A DNA stretch of 64,000 nucleotides, taken from NCBI RefSeq assembly GCF_030269685.1, contig NZ_BSTT01000004.1, positions 186,001 to 250,000 on the forward strand, written 5' to 3'. The notes beneath the pieces were generated by a model. The model was not told where the DNA came from. It worked only from the letters and a program-made list of their open reading frames with translations, and did not search any database. The stretch comes from Actinomycetospora sp. NBRC 106378. GTDB lineage: Bacteria; Actinomycetota; Actinomycetes; Mycobacteriales; Pseudonocardiaceae. Positions 25,814-40,673 of this stretch are shown here, piece by piece (the stretch's first letter is position 1; every line of letters begins with the position of its first letter). A program made the position numbers and the translations under genes.

Positions 25814-27667
25814 CTACCCCTGGACGGGGACCGACATGCCGAGCGCCCGGCGGACGAAGGCGATCTCCGCCGCCGTGTGGTTCAGCGTCTCGGACACCAC
25901 GAGCGACCCGTGCCCGGCGTCGTAGCGGACCATGGCGTAGGGCGTGCCGCGCTCGGCCAGGGCGTCGAGGTAGTTGTCGATCTGCCGGATCGGGCAGCGC
26001 GGGTCGTTCTCGCCCGCGAGCACGAGCACCGGGGCGGTCACCGCGTCGACGTAGGTCAGCGGCGACGCCGTGCGGTACCGCTCCGGCACGTCGGTGGGCG
26101 ACCCGCCGAACAGCGACCGGTCGAACGCCCGCAGCGGCTCCATCTCGTCCTCGTACGCCGCGACGTAGTCGGCCACCGGGACGCCCGCGGCGCCGACCGC
26201 CCACCGCTCCGGCTGCACGCCCAGCCCGAGCAGCGTCAGGTAGCCGCCCCAGGACCAGCCCTCGAGCACGCACGCCGCGGGGTCGGCGAGGCCGGACTCC
26301 ACCGCCCACGCCTGCACGGCCGCGATGTCCTCGAGCTCGGTGGTCCCCGGTCGCCCCTCGATGGCGTCCCGCCACGCCGAGCCGTAGCCCGAGGAGCCGC
26401 GGTAGTTGACGTGGACGACGGCGAAGCCCGCGTCCAGCCACACCGCGCGCACCGCGGAGTAGCGGTCCTCGTCGGCGGCCTGCGGCCCGCCGTGGATCAT
26501 GAACAGCGTGGGCACCGGGCCGCTGCTGCCGGCCGGGCGCGAGTACAGCGCGTGCACGTCCCCGCCGGGACCCGGCACCCACGCGTCCTCGAGCACCACC
26601 GACGGCGCGGGCCGCTCGCCCGGCGGCGTCAGCAGCACCTCGTCGGTGCCGTCCGGTCGCAGCACCCGGACGCTCGAGGGCTGTTCCGCCGACGACCAGC
26701 CGTACTCCACCGAGCCGTCCGGGCGCACGTCCGCGCCGCCGACCGATCCCCGCGCCGTGGGCAGGTCGGCGAGGGCGCCGGTCTCCAGGTCGTAGCGGTG
26801 CAGCGTCGTCCGGCCCGCGCGGGTGTGGGCGACGATCAGCGCGGACGCGTCGGGGTAGAAGCCCGCCGAGACGTCGCCGGGCAGGTCGATGTCGAGCTCG
26901 GTCTCGGTGCCCGCGACGGGGTCCCAGATCAGCAGCTCGTCCCGGCCACGCCGCTCGTGCTGGACCAGCAGCCGCGGGTCGCCCGCGACGGGCGCGAACT
27001 CCACCGGCTCCAGGCCCAGGCCCTCGCCGTCGTACAGGTCGGCCACCGCCGAGCCGTCCGCGACGCGCAGCACCCGGATCGCGGGGTGGCGGGAGTCGCC
27101 GTGCTCGGAGTGCGAGATCGCGAGCAGCGTCTCGTCCCGCGAGAGCGCGCCGATCCCGGCGTCCTCGGTGTGGGAGTAGATCGTGCGCAGGTCGGCGTCC
27201 CCGACCCGGACCGCGAGCGTCGACCCGTCGTCGGTCGACCAGCCGATCGCCGTCGTCGTGGTCCCGAGGTCGAGCCCCGCGGGGTAGCCGCGCTCCGCGC
27301 CCTCGACCGCGGGGACCGCCTTCGCGACGTCGGGTGCGAACGGCTCGCGCACCCAGGTGCCGAACTCGTCGCCGTCGGTGTCGTCGAACCACCAGATCCA
27401 GTCGCCGTCGGTCGACACGGTGGCGCCCCGCGTGCCGTTCGGCCGGTCGGTGACCCGCCGGTGGGAGTCGGTGGCACGGTCCCAGGCGTAGACCTCCCAG
27501 GTGCCGCTGGCGTTGGAGGAGTAGACGCTGCGCCCCGGGGCGTCGCGGGCCCAGTCCGGCACCGAGATGCGGGCCGCCGTGAAGCGGCCGCGCCAGCGCG
27601 CCTCGGCCTCCGGGTCGGCGAACAGGGCCTCGGGGACGTCCACGGCGGGATCGCGTCGGGTCTCCAC
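25814..27667 (-). CDS. S9 family peptidase (prolyl oligopeptidase)
   Basis: 617 aa from GTG with GGAGGAGGGG upstream; the ATG further upstream lies in the divergent promoter region. N-terminal beta-propeller to about residue 360, then the alpha/beta hydrolase: TLFMIHGGPQAADEDRY, nucleophile elbow LEGWSWGGYLTLLGLG, acid loop LAGENDPRCPIRQIDNYL and catalytic His in YDAGHGSLV. No signal peptide. This is the second S9 enzyme in the window but the two are not close copies. Divergent from the giant carboxylase gene. Confidence 0.92.
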   Translation of the reverse strand: METRRDPAVDVPEALFADPEAEARWRGRFTAARISVPDWARDAPGRSVYSSNASGTWEVYAWDRATDSHRRVTDRPNGTRGATVSTDGDWIWWFDDTDGDEFGTWVREPFAPDVAKAVPAVEGAERGYPAGLDLGTTTTAIGWSTDDGSTLAVRVGDADLRTIYSHTEDAGIGALSRDETLLAISHSEHGDSRHPAIRVLRVADGSAVADLYDGEGLGLEPVEFAPVAGDPRLLVQHERRGRDELLIWDPVAGTETELDIDLPGDVSAGFYPDASALIVAHTRAGRTTLHRYDLETGALADLPTARGSVGGADVRPDGSVEYGWSSAEQPSSVRVLRPDGTDEVLLTPPGERPAPSVVLEDAWVPGPGGDVHALYSRPAGSSGPVPTLFMIHGGPQAADEDRYSAVRAVWLDAGFAVVHVNYRGSSGYGSAWRDAIEGRPGTTELEDIAAVQAWAVESGLADPAACVLEGWSWGGYLTLLGLGVQPERWAVGAAGVPVADYVAAYEDEMEPLRAFDRSLFGGSPTDVPERYRTASPLTYVDAVTAPVLVLAGENDPRCPIRQIDNYLDALAERGTPYAMVRYDAGHGSLVVSETLNHTAAEIAFVRRALGMSVPVQG

Positions 27668-27801
27668 GCCCCGATCATGCCCCTCCTCCGGGACGGGGCG
27701 GGCACACCGGACCCGGGGTAGCGCGTACCGCCGGGTCCGTGTGCGCAGTTCCGCAGCCGACGGACTGGCGAGTACGCCCCGGAGACGGCAAGTTTCACGC
27801 C

Positions 27802-33373
<5,572 letters not shown>

Positions 33374-33393
<20 letters not shown>

Positions 33394-34165
33394 GGACCGT
33401 CCCGACGACAGGTCCCCAGTCCCGCTCCGGCGGGAGCTGGTGGCCCATGCCCTCGACGACGACGAGCTCCGCGCCCGGAACCGCATCGGCGAGGGCGCGG
33501 CCGTGGGGGAGCGGGAAGACCGGGTCGGCGCTGCCGTGCACCACGGTGACCGGCAGGCCCGCGAGGGCGGCGAGGTCGGCGGGCCCGGCCGCGTCCCCGG
33601 CGACCAGGAAGTGGTTGGTCGCGCACGCCAGGTCGTGCGTGCGGGCGACGACCCGTTCCGCGATGGCCCGGACCCGCGCCTCCTCGAACCGGCCGGGACC
33701 GGCGCACGGGCGCTCGGCCTCGACGATCGACTCCACCGGGTCGTGGAGCTCCGGGCCGGGCGCGAGCGACGGGTCGGGCCCCGGGATACCGGTGACGCGC
33801 GGGTCGATCGGAGTGGTCGCGATCAGCGTCAGGCCGGTGACGCGGTCGGGGTGGTGCAGGGCGAGCTCCTGCGCGATCCCGCCGCCCATCGACAGCCCGA
33901 CCAGGTGGGCCGCCCCGATCCCCAGGTGGTCGAGCACCGCGAGCGCGTCCGCCGTGAGGTCGGCCCCGGTGTACCCGGGCGCGCCGGGCGGCCAGTGCTC
34001 GGCCTCGCCGGTGTCGCGGTGGTCGTAGCGCAGCACCCGGGCGCCGGCCGCGACGAGCGGACCCGTGGCGATCTCGTCCCACCAGTCGCGCGACCAGGTC
34101 GCGCCCCCGATCAGCAGCACGGGCCAGCCGTCGTCGGGACCCAGGGACTCAACCGGTGGCAACAT
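33374..34165 (-). CDS. Alpha/beta fold hydrolase
   Basis: 263 aa from ATG (MLPPVESLGPDDGWPVLLIGGATWSRDWW). Oxyanion region LLIGGATWS, nucleophile elbow GLSMGGGIAQELAL, acid in VVHGSADPVFPLPHG, His in EGMGHQLPPE: a complete Ser-Asp-His triad. Resembles esterases/3-oxoadipate enol-lactonases. It is divergent from the HxlR regulator gene, 42 bp apart, and is its likely target. Substrate unknown. Confidence 0.88.
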
Positions 34166-34195
34166 GCAACCAGTTCTAGCGGCAGGCGGTGGTAA

Positions 34196-34207
34196 AGTGC
34201 AAGCACT
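34196..34207. promoter_or_regulatory. Palindrome at the HxlR gene start
   Basis: AGTGCAAGCACT, 5-bp arms, ending at the base before the HxlR ATG and overlapping a -10-like TAAAGT (34193-34198). Candidate autoregulatory site; the transcript would be nearly leaderless. Confidence 0.45.
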
Positions 34208-34690
34208 ATGGAGACGCGATCCGGCTGCCCCATCAACCAGGCGGTGGAGGCCTTCGGCGACCGGTGGAGCCTGCTCGTGCTCCGCGACATCACGTTCGGC
34301 GGGCGACGGCACTTCCGGGAGCTGCTCGCGGGCTCGCAGGAGGGGATCGCGTCGAACATCCTCGCCGACCGGCTGAAGCGGCTGGTCGAGGGCGGGCTGC
34401 TCACGCGGGACGACCCGGGGCGCGGCCGCCGGGCCACGTACAGCCTCACCGAGGCCGCGATCCAGCTGGTGCCGGTGTACGCGGCACTCGGCTCGTGGGG
34501 CCTGCGGCACCGGGAGACGTCCGAGCCGCTGCGGGTCCGCGCCGAACTGCTCGAGGCGGGCGGCCCGGTGCTGTGGGCGGAGTTCATGGCCGAGCTGCGG
34601 ACGGTCCACCTCGGCGCCCCGCCCCCGGACGGTCCGTCGGCGACGGAGAAGCTGGCGGCGGCCTACGCGGCGGTCGTGTCCGGTTCCTGA
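34208..34690 (+). CDS. HxlR family winged helix-turn-helix regulator
   Basis: 160 aa. METRSGCPINQAVEAFGDRWSLLVLRDITFGGRRHFRELLAGSQEGIASNILADRLKRLVEGGLLTRDDPGRGRRATYSLTE is a textbook HxlR domain, with the conserved N-terminal Cys7, which in several relatives senses redox or electrophiles. A C-terminal helical extension from about residue 100 is not catalytic. Divergent from the alpha/beta hydrolase gene. Followed by a long hairpin. Confidence 0.93.
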   Translation: METRSGCPINQAVEAFGDRWSLLVLRDITFGGRRHFRELLAGSQEGIASNILADRLKRLVEGGLLTRDDPGRGRRATYSLTEAAIQLVPVYAALGSWGLRHRETSEPLRVRAELLEAGGPVLWAEFMAELRTVHLGAPPPDGPSATEKLAAAYAAVVSGS

Positions 34691-34712
34691 CGCCGGGCGT
34701 CCCCCGTGGTGG

Positions 34713-34761
34713 CAGGAAAGCGTCGTTGCTGTCGTCGGGTGACAGCAACGACGCTTTCCTG
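34713..34761. terminator. Hairpin, family C, full copy
   Basis: Perfect 21-bp inverted repeat, left arm starting CAGGAAAGCGTCGTTGCTGT, loop GTCGGGT. It lies between the HxlR and enoyl-CoA hydratase genes (same direction). One arm recurs alone at 60624-60646. Confidence 0.75.
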
Positions 34762-34791
34762 TCACGGGTCGGGGGCTGACACGATGGCCCC

Positions 34792-35529
34792 GTGATCGAG
34801 ACGCACGTCCACGACGCCGTGACCGAGCTGCGGATCGTCCGCCCGGAGCGGCGCAACGCCCTGGACACGGGTCACTGCCGTGACCTGCACGCCGCGCTGG
34901 ACGAGGCCGTCGCGGGCGGCACCCGGGCGGTTGTGCTGACCGGCGAGGGCACCGCGTTCTGCTCCGGGGCCGACCTCCACACCGTGGGCGACGCCGGGTT
35001 CCTCGACGCGCTCTACGCGATGCTGCAGCGGCTGGTCGAGGTCGAGGTGCCGGTGATCGCGGCGGTGCAGGGACCGGCGATCGGGGCGGGCACGCAGCTC
35101 GCGATCGCGGCCGACCTGCGGGTGTGCTCCGAGCAGGCGGTCTTCGGGCTCCCGACGGCGGCCCTCGGGCTCGCCGTCGACCCGTGGACCGTCCGCCGGC
35201 TCGCCCTGCTGGCCGGCGGGGGCCCGGCGCGCCGGATGCTGCTGACCTGCGAGCGCCTCGACGTCACGGCGGCCGCCGGCCTCGTCGACCGCACCGCCGA
35301 GGACCCGCGTGCGGCCGCCCTGGCCTGGGCGGCCGAGGTCGCCGCGCTGGCGCCGCTCACGCTCGCGTACAACAAGCTCGCCGTGAACCGGCTGCTCGAG
35401 GACCCGGCCGACGCCGCCACCCTCGACGCCGTCGCCGCCGGGTTCAGCGCCTGCTGGGCCAGTGAGGACCTCGCCGAGGGGCGACGGGCCCGCGAGGAGA
35501 AGCGGGCGCCGCGGTTCGTCGGCCGGTGA
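34792..35529 (+). CDS. Enoyl-CoA hydratase/isomerase family protein
   Basis: 245 aa from GTG. Crotonase fold: VRPERRNALDTG, VVLTGEGTAFCSGADLHTVGDA with the CoA-binding GAD, and AVQGPAIGAGTQLAIAADLRV oxyanion-hole Gly. The two usual catalytic Glu residues are not both evident, so the reaction may be hydration, isomerisation or another crotonase reaction. Located between a family C hairpin and a family D element. Possibly works with the acyl-CoA enzymes of the window, but not in one operon with them. Confidence 0.88.
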   Translation: MIETHVHDAVTELRIVRPERRNALDTGHCRDLHAALDEAVAGGTRAVVLTGEGTAFCSGADLHTVGDAGFLDALYAMLQRLVEVEVPVIAAVQGPAIGAGTQLAIAADLRVCSEQAVFGLPTAALGLAVDPWTVRRLALLAGGGPARRMLLTCERLDVTAAAGLVDRTAEDPRAAALAWAAEVAALAPLTLAYNKLAVNRLLEDPADAATLDAVAAGFSACWASEDLAEGRRAREEKRAPRFVGR

Positions 35530-35533
35530 ACGG

Positions 35534-35577
35534 GGCGCCCTGCTGACACCCGACGTCAGCCGTGTGCCACCGCTGAC
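35534..35577. repeat. Intergenic palindromic element, family D, copy 2
   Basis: Reads GGCGCCCTGCTGAC, loop ACCCGAC, then GTCAGCCGTGTGCC and ACCGCTGAC. Compared in the same orientation with the copy at 4513-4556, the flanks are identical and the 7-nt loop is inverted. Lies between the convergent hydratase and acyltransferase genes. Confidence 0.7.
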
Positions 35578-35586
35578 GTACGGGGC

Positions 35587-37050
35587 TCACTCCTCGCCGG
35601 GCCAGTTCGCCAGGGTGTCCAGGTACTGCTGACGCACGCCCTCGACCTTCTCGTCGAGGTCCGAGGGGTCCCACGACGACACGTCGATCGGGGGCAGGAC
35701 CGCCACCTGCACCGTGCCCGGGTGGATGAGCATGGCGTTGCGGCTCATGAGCTCGCCGGTGTTGCGGAACACCAGCGGGACCACCGGCACCCCTGCTTGC
35801 ATCGCCAGGTGGAAGGCGCCCTTCTTGAAGGTGCCCGGGCTCGGCGTCGCCGACCGCGTGCCCTCGGGCGCGATGACCACCGAGACGCCCGAGCGGAGAC
35901 GCTCGACGGCGGGTTCGAGGGCCTTGCGGGCCTGGGCGTTGTCGGCCCGGTCGATGAACGCCGTCTCCAGCAGCCGCATGAGCGGGCCGAAGAGCGGGTT
36001 GTTCGCCAGCTCCATCTTCGCCACCGGCGCGAAGTTGCCGCGCAGCAGGCCGCCGAGCACGAGCACGTCGAGCTGGCTCTGGTGGTTGAAGAGGAAGACC
36101 GCGGGCTGGTTCTCCCAGATGTGGTGCCCGCCGACGACGTCGAGGGTGACGCCCGAGGCGAGCAGCGACAGGTCGCCGCCGAGCCCGATGCCCAGGTTGA
36201 GCCCCGCCCGGCGCGACCCGCCGAGCAGCCCCAGCCCGAGGCCCGTCACGAACCCGCCCATCATCCCGGCGTAGGTGCCGACGGTGCGGGCGACCTCGAC
36301 CGGGCCCGCCCAGGGCCGGCCGGGGAAGTCGATCGTCGGCCAGCCGCGCTCGGCGGCGGCCCGGCGCAGCCCGGCCGACGGGTTGACCGCGGTCGGGCGC
36401 CCGACGGTCGCGAGGAAGGGCACGTCCTCGTTGCCGTTGGAGTAGGCGAAGCTCTGGTCGAGATCGACCTGGTGGGCGGCGGCGAACTCCTTCACGGCGG
36501 CGGCCTTGCCCTCGCCGTAGGGGCTGCGACCGTCGGGCCGACCGGTGATCCGGCCGTCCTCGCCGACCTCCAGGGCCGTGTAGATGGTGTGGTCGACGCC
36601 GAGGGCGTCCGCGGCCGGCCCGACCTGGAAGCGGGTCGCCGACGACGCCAGCACCACGGTGTGCCCGCGCTCGAGGTGGGCGCGCACCAGGCGCCACGCC
36701 TCGGGGTACACCGACGGCCCGATCTCGTCGCGGAACAGCTGGCGCCCCAGCTTCTCCAGCTCCTCGGGCGTGCGGCCGGCCCAGCTGCGCAGGGTGATCC
36801 CGAGGAACTTCGTGAAGTCCTCCTCGGTCTCCAGGGACTGGCTGCCGGCCGCCGCGAGGGTGCGGACGGTCGTCGGCACGTCGATGTCGAGGTGGGTGAC
36901 GTGGTGACGCATGAACGCGACCACCGAGTAGCCCGCGATGACGGTGCCATCGAAGTCGAAGAACGCGCCGACGGTCGGGCCCTCGGGGGCGTCGCGGACG
37001 TCGGCGAGCAGGGACTCGGGGCTGGGTCTCGACACGCTAGGGCCTGACAC
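35587..37050 (-). CDS. plsC: HAD-IB hydrolase / 1-acylglycerol-3-phosphate acyltransferase fusion
   Basis: 487 aa from a GTG with AGGAG 8 nt upstream; an ATG nine codons earlier lacks a ribosome site. Residues about 20-230 are a HAD-IB phosphatase (FFDFDGTVIAGYS, LASSATRF, YSNGNEDVPFL). Residues about 300-487 are a PlsC acyltransferase with the NHQSQLD (HX4D) motif, IDRADN, VVIAPEGTRS and VVPLVFRNTGEL. It would make phosphatidic acid from lysophosphatidic acid; the phosphatase half may hydrolyse a phosphomonoester lipid or precursor. The start overlaps the plsB end by 14 bp, implying translational coupling. Confidence 0.92.
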   Translation of the reverse strand: MSGPSVSRPSPESLLADVRDAPEGPTVGAFFDFDGTVIAGYSVVAFMRHHVTHLDIDVPTTVRTLAAAGSQSLETEEDFTKFLGITLRSWAGRTPEELEKLGRQLFRDEIGPSVYPEAWRLVRAHLERGHTVVLASSATRFQVGPAADALGVDHTIYTALEVGEDGRITGRPDGRSPYGEGKAAAVKEFAAAHQVDLDQSFAYSNGNEDVPFLATVGRPTAVNPSAGLRRAAAERGWPTIDFPGRPWAGPVEVARTVGTYAGMMGGFVTGLGLGLLGGSRRAGLNLGIGLGGDLSLLASGVTLDVVGGHHIWENQPAVFLFNHQSQLDVLVLGGLLRGNFAPVAKMELANNPLFGPLMRLLETAFIDRADNAQARKALEPAVERLRSGVSVVIAPEGTRSATPSPGTFKKGAFHLAMQAGVPVVPLVFRNTGELMSRNAMLIHPGTVQVAVLPPIDVSSWDPSDLDEKVEGVRQQYLDTLANWPGEE

Positions 37051-39493
37051 CGGTGCTCTCCTGTCGGTTGCGGGCATCGGTCTCGTCGATGCGGACGACC
37101 CGGCCGACCACGGCGCGGATCTCGTCGGCGAACTCCTGACGGCGGGTCGCGAGGCGCGCGAGAACCTCGGGGGCCGGCCCGTCGGGCAGCGTCACGAGTC
37201 CCCGGTTCCCCGCCAGGCGCAACGCCGAAGCGAACAGCTCGCGCGACAACGCCTCCGGGCCGTGCAGCCGGCCCTGCAGGAGCAGCTGGCGGCCGACCGC
37301 GAGGCAGTCGTCGAAGAGCTCGTCGTCGACGACGGGGGTGGCCACGTCCCACGCTGCGAGGCGCTGCGCGAGCAGCCACTGCGCGTCGACGAAGGAGCGC
37401 AGCACCCGGTGCGCGCAGAGGAACTTGCTCGCGAGCAGGATCTCCTTCGTCCGCGCGACGGGGCGGCCGACCTCGGTCCAGTCCGGGTCGATGAGCGTCA
37501 GTTCGTCGGCCAGCTCGGCGCGGAAGGTCTCCTTGTCGGGGAAGAAGAACTCGTACTTGAGCAGGTCGCGCAGGGCGAGCGCGTGCGTGAAGCCCGCGGC
37601 CAGCGCCTCCCGGCCGTCATCGGCGTCGTCGACCTCGAGCACGGCGAGCTCGACGATCGCCCGGTTGACGAAGTGGTGGATCGCCGAGTTGCGGTAGAAG
37701 GCGGCGACGATGTGGTGGCCGGGCTCGATCGTGAACACCGGCTCGGTGCCCTCGGTGTAGGCGGTGACCACCTTCTCCTGGCGCAGCGCGAGCAGCGCCT
37801 CGGCGACGCCGCCGTTCGTGCGGAGCGACTCGATCCCGGTGTGCGGCAGCTTGCGGGCCTCGACGTAGTCGAGCACCGGCTCGACCACGCGACGCACCTG
37901 GGAGAGCGTCAGGGCCCGGTCGCGGACCCCGAGCAGCGCCAGCGCGGCCAGGGCGATCGGCGTGACGGGCGTGACGCGGTTGATCCGGACGAAGACCTCG
38001 AACGCGGTCTTCTGCAGCGCGAGGCGGCGGGCGGGGGAGTCCCCCGAGTCGGCGTCGAGCTCGTCGGGGTGGCGCTCCAGCGCCGGGTCGCCCGAGGCCG
38101 ACAGCGCCTGGCGCAGCGAGAGCGGCTCGCCGAAGGCCACGTGCAACGACCCGACGCGTCGGCGCTGCGCCCGGGCGTAGCCCATCAGCCAGCGCAGCCC
38201 CTCGGGCGTCTTCGTGCCGCCCGACTGCTCGACGGCCATCTGGTGCACTTCCTGGAGCTGGTCGTGCGTGATGGACACGGGCACCAGGAACACGTCCGAG
38301 GCCCGGCGGGTCTCCACGGCGTGCGCGACGTCGGAGAGCAGGCCGTACTTCGGCGGGCGCAGCTTGCCCGTGCGGGTGCGGCCGCCCTCCATGTACCACT
38401 CGAGGTTGAACCGTTTCGCCGCGAGCCACGAGAAGTACTCGCGGACCATCGCCTTGTAGACCGAGTCCTTGCCGAAGCTGCGGCGGATGAAGATGATCCC
38501 GCTGCGCCGGGCCAGCGACTCCAGGCCCCAGATCCGCAGGTTGTTCCCGCCCAGCACGTGGTTGCGCGGGAAGTCGTTCTCGCGCAGCACCTCGGCCAGG
38601 ACGAACGGGTCGGTGTAGGAGCGGTGCGAGGGCAGGAAGACCAGGGCGTGCTCGGCGTTGAGCGCGCGCAGCGGCTCGAGCCCGCTGGTGTCGGCGTGGA
38701 CCTCCCACGCGCGCTCGTGCATCGGGCGCAGCACGCCGGAGAACATGTCGACCGCGGTCGGGTCCATCGCCGCGACGAGTCCCTGCAGGTGCTGCTCGGC
38801 CTCGGCGGCGACCTGCGCCTCCGGCTCACCGGTCTCGGCGGCCAGGCGCCGGACCTCGCGGGCGAAGTGGGCGCCGCCGACGATCTGATCGGCGACCTCC
38901 CGCGGCACCTTCGACCGGTTGCCCAGCACGCTGCGCTCGGCCCGGTCGAGGGCCAGGTTCGCCTGCTGGGTGACGAAGCGGACGAAGTCCTCGGTCTCGG
39001 TGGACATCCGCTCGCGACGGTGCCGCACCAGCAGCTCGCGCACGGTCGCGGGCCGGCCGACCACCACGCGGTGCCGCGGCCGGTCGGCGCGCTCCTGCTG
39101 GGCGCGGGCGGCGCGGGCCCGGTCGCGCAGCTTGGAACGGCGGGTCACGGCGTCGAGGACGCGCAGCAGCGGCTTGGAGGGCACGGCCTCGCTGCCCGGC
39201 TCCCACACCAGGCGCACCGGGACGAGCAGCGGGTTGTCGCCGCGGGTGAGGCGCGCCGCGAGGTCACCGCCCTCGGCGGGGACGGTCTCCACGGAGCGGC
39301 CGTTGTCGGGCCGGTTCGCGGTCAGCCAGCGGTCGATCAGCCGGCGCTCGAGCACGCTCGGGGCGTCGACGAGGACGACGAGGTGGCGGTCCCCCGAGTC
39401 GGGCAGGCCCCCGGATCCCGGACGTGACACGCCCGCCGGACCCGACGCGTCGTCGGGAACGGGGTACGCGGCGGAGACGGGACCAGCTCCCAC
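37037..39493 (-). CDS. plsB: Glycerol-3-phosphate 1-O-acyltransferase
   Basis: 818 aa from GTG with GGGAGG 8 nt upstream. The first step of phospholipid synthesis, acylating glycerol-3-phosphate at the membrane. Motif I FLPSHRSYTDPFVLAEVL (HX4D), motif II GIIFIRRSFGKDSVYKAMVREY, motif III YMEGGRTRTGKLRPPKYGLLS and motif IV VFLVPVSITHDQ are all present around residues 300-460. The N-terminal region is soluble and actinobacterial in length. Upstream of the PlsC-type fusion in the same operon, so the two successive acylations are co-encoded. Confidence 0.96.
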   Translation of the reverse strand: MGAGPVSAAYPVPDDASGPAGVSRPGSGGLPDSGDRHLVVLVDAPSVLERRLIDRWLTANRPDNGRSVETVPAEGGDLAARLTRGDNPLLVPVRLVWEPGSEAVPSKPLLRVLDAVTRRSKLRDRARAARAQQERADRPRHRVVVGRPATVRELLVRHRRERMSTETEDFVRFVTQQANLALDRAERSVLGNRSKVPREVADQIVGGAHFAREVRRLAAETGEPEAQVAAEAEQHLQGLVAAMDPTAVDMFSGVLRPMHERAWEVHADTSGLEPLRALNAEHALVFLPSHRSYTDPFVLAEVLRENDFPRNHVLGGNNLRIWGLESLARRSGIIFIRRSFGKDSVYKAMVREYFSWLAAKRFNLEWYMEGGRTRTGKLRPPKYGLLSDVAHAVETRRASDVFLVPVSITHDQLQEVHQMAVEQSGGTKTPEGLRWLMGYARAQRRRVGSLHVAFGEPLSLRQALSASGDPALERHPDELDADSGDSPARRLALQKTAFEVFVRINRVTPVTPIALAALALLGVRDRALTLSQVRRVVEPVLDYVEARKLPHTGIESLRTNGGVAEALLALRQEKVVTAYTEGTEPVFTIEPGHHIVAAFYRNSAIHHFVNRAIVELAVLEVDDADDGREALAAGFTHALALRDLLKYEFFFPDKETFRAELADELTLIDPDWTEVGRPVARTKEILLASKFLCAHRVLRSFVDAQWLLAQRLAAWDVATPVVDDELFDDCLAVGRQLLLQGRLHGPEALSRELFASALRLAGNRGLVTLPDGPAPEVLARLATRRQEFADEIRAVVGRVVRIDETDARNRQESTGVRP

Positions 39494-39656
39494 GGTGTGC
39501 ACCTCCCGCGCCGAACCCGCGGCGGCCAGGAGACGGCGGCGGCGCGGGTGGGACCACCCTACCCGGACGGCGGGTGCGGGCTGATCGTCACGCGTCGTCC
39601 GACGGATGCAGGGGTACGCATCCATCGACCGAGGACCCGGTACGAGGAGAGACGAC

Positions 39657-40673
39657 GTGCGAGCAGTGCAGGTGCCCCAGGCCGGCGGCGACTTCGAGCT
39701 GGTGGAGCGCGATCTGCCCGAACCCGGCGAGGGGGAGGTGCGGGTGACGGTGCAGGCCTGCGGGGTCTGCCACTCGGACATGTTCGCCAAGGAGGGGGCG
39801 ATGGGCGACGCGACGCCGTTCCCGATCATCCCCGGCCACGAGATCGTCGGGCTCGTCGACGCCCTGGGCGAGAACGTGCGCGGCGACTGGAAGCCCGGTG
39901 ACCGCGTGGGCGTCGGCTGGTTCGGCGGCGCCTGCTACCACTGCGAGTCCTGTCGGCGCGGTGACTTCATCACGTGCGCCAACGGCCGCATCCCCGGCGT
40001 GACCTTCGACGGTGGGTACGCCGACGCCGTCGTCGTGCCGGCCGACGCGCTGGCCCGCGTGCCCGAGGAGCTCTCGAGCGAGGAGGCCGCCCCGCTGCTG
40101 TGCGCCGGCGTCACGACCTACCACGCCCTGCGCTCCAGCGTCGTGCGGCCGGGCGACCGCGTCGCCGTGATGGGCATCGGCGGCCTCGGCCACCTCGCCA
40201 TCCAGTTCGCCGCCCGCATGGGCTGCGAGGTCGTCGCGATCTCGCGGGGGACGGCCAAGGCCGACCTCGCGAAGCAGCTCGGGGCGCACCAGCACGTCGA
40301 CTCCGAGGCGACCGACCCGGGCGAGGCGCTCGCCGCGATGGGCGGCGCCACCGTGATCGTCGCGACCGCCACCGACGGCGGCGCCATCTCCTCGCTGGTG
40401 CCGGGCCTCGCGCCCCGCGGCCAGCTGATCGTCGTCGGCGCCGCCGAGACGCCGCTGACGATCGAGGCGATGTCGCTGATCGGCCCGGCGACGCAGGTCG
40501 CGGGGCACCCGTCGGGGACGTCGAAGGACTCCGAGGACACGCTGAACTTCTCCCGCATCACCGGCGTGCGGCCGATGATCGAGACGATGCCGCTCGAGCG
40601 TGCCGCCGAGGCCTACGAGAAGATGATGGCGAACGACGCCCGGTTCCGGATGGTCCTGACGACGGGGAACTAG
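39657..40673 (+). CDS. Zinc-dependent alcohol dehydrogenase
   Basis: 338 aa from GTG with GAGGAGA upstream. VQACGVCHSDMFAKEG holds the first zinc Cys and His; GHEIVGLVDALGENV the glycine-rich GHE motif; CYHCESCRRGDFITCAN the structural-zinc cysteines; GIGGLGHLAIQFAARMG the NAD(P) loop. Medium-chain dehydrogenase/reductase of the propanol-preferring (AdhP-like) type. The TAG stop shares CTAG with the opposing GH18-like gene. Confidence 0.93.
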   Translation: MRAVQVPQAGGDFELVERDLPEPGEGEVRVTVQACGVCHSDMFAKEGAMGDATPFPIIPGHEIVGLVDALGENVRGDWKPGDRVGVGWFGGACYHCESCRRGDFITCANGRIPGVTFDGGYADAVVVPADALARVPEELSSEEAAPLLCAGVTTYHALRSSVVRPGDRVAVMGIGGLGHLAIQFAARMGCEVVAISRGTAKADLAKQLGAHQHVDSEATDPGEALAAMGGATVIVATATDGGAISSLVPGLAPRGQLIVVGAAETPLTIEAMSLIGPATQVAGHPSGTSKDSEDTLNFSRITGVRPMIETMPLERAAEAYEKMMANDARFRMVLTTGN

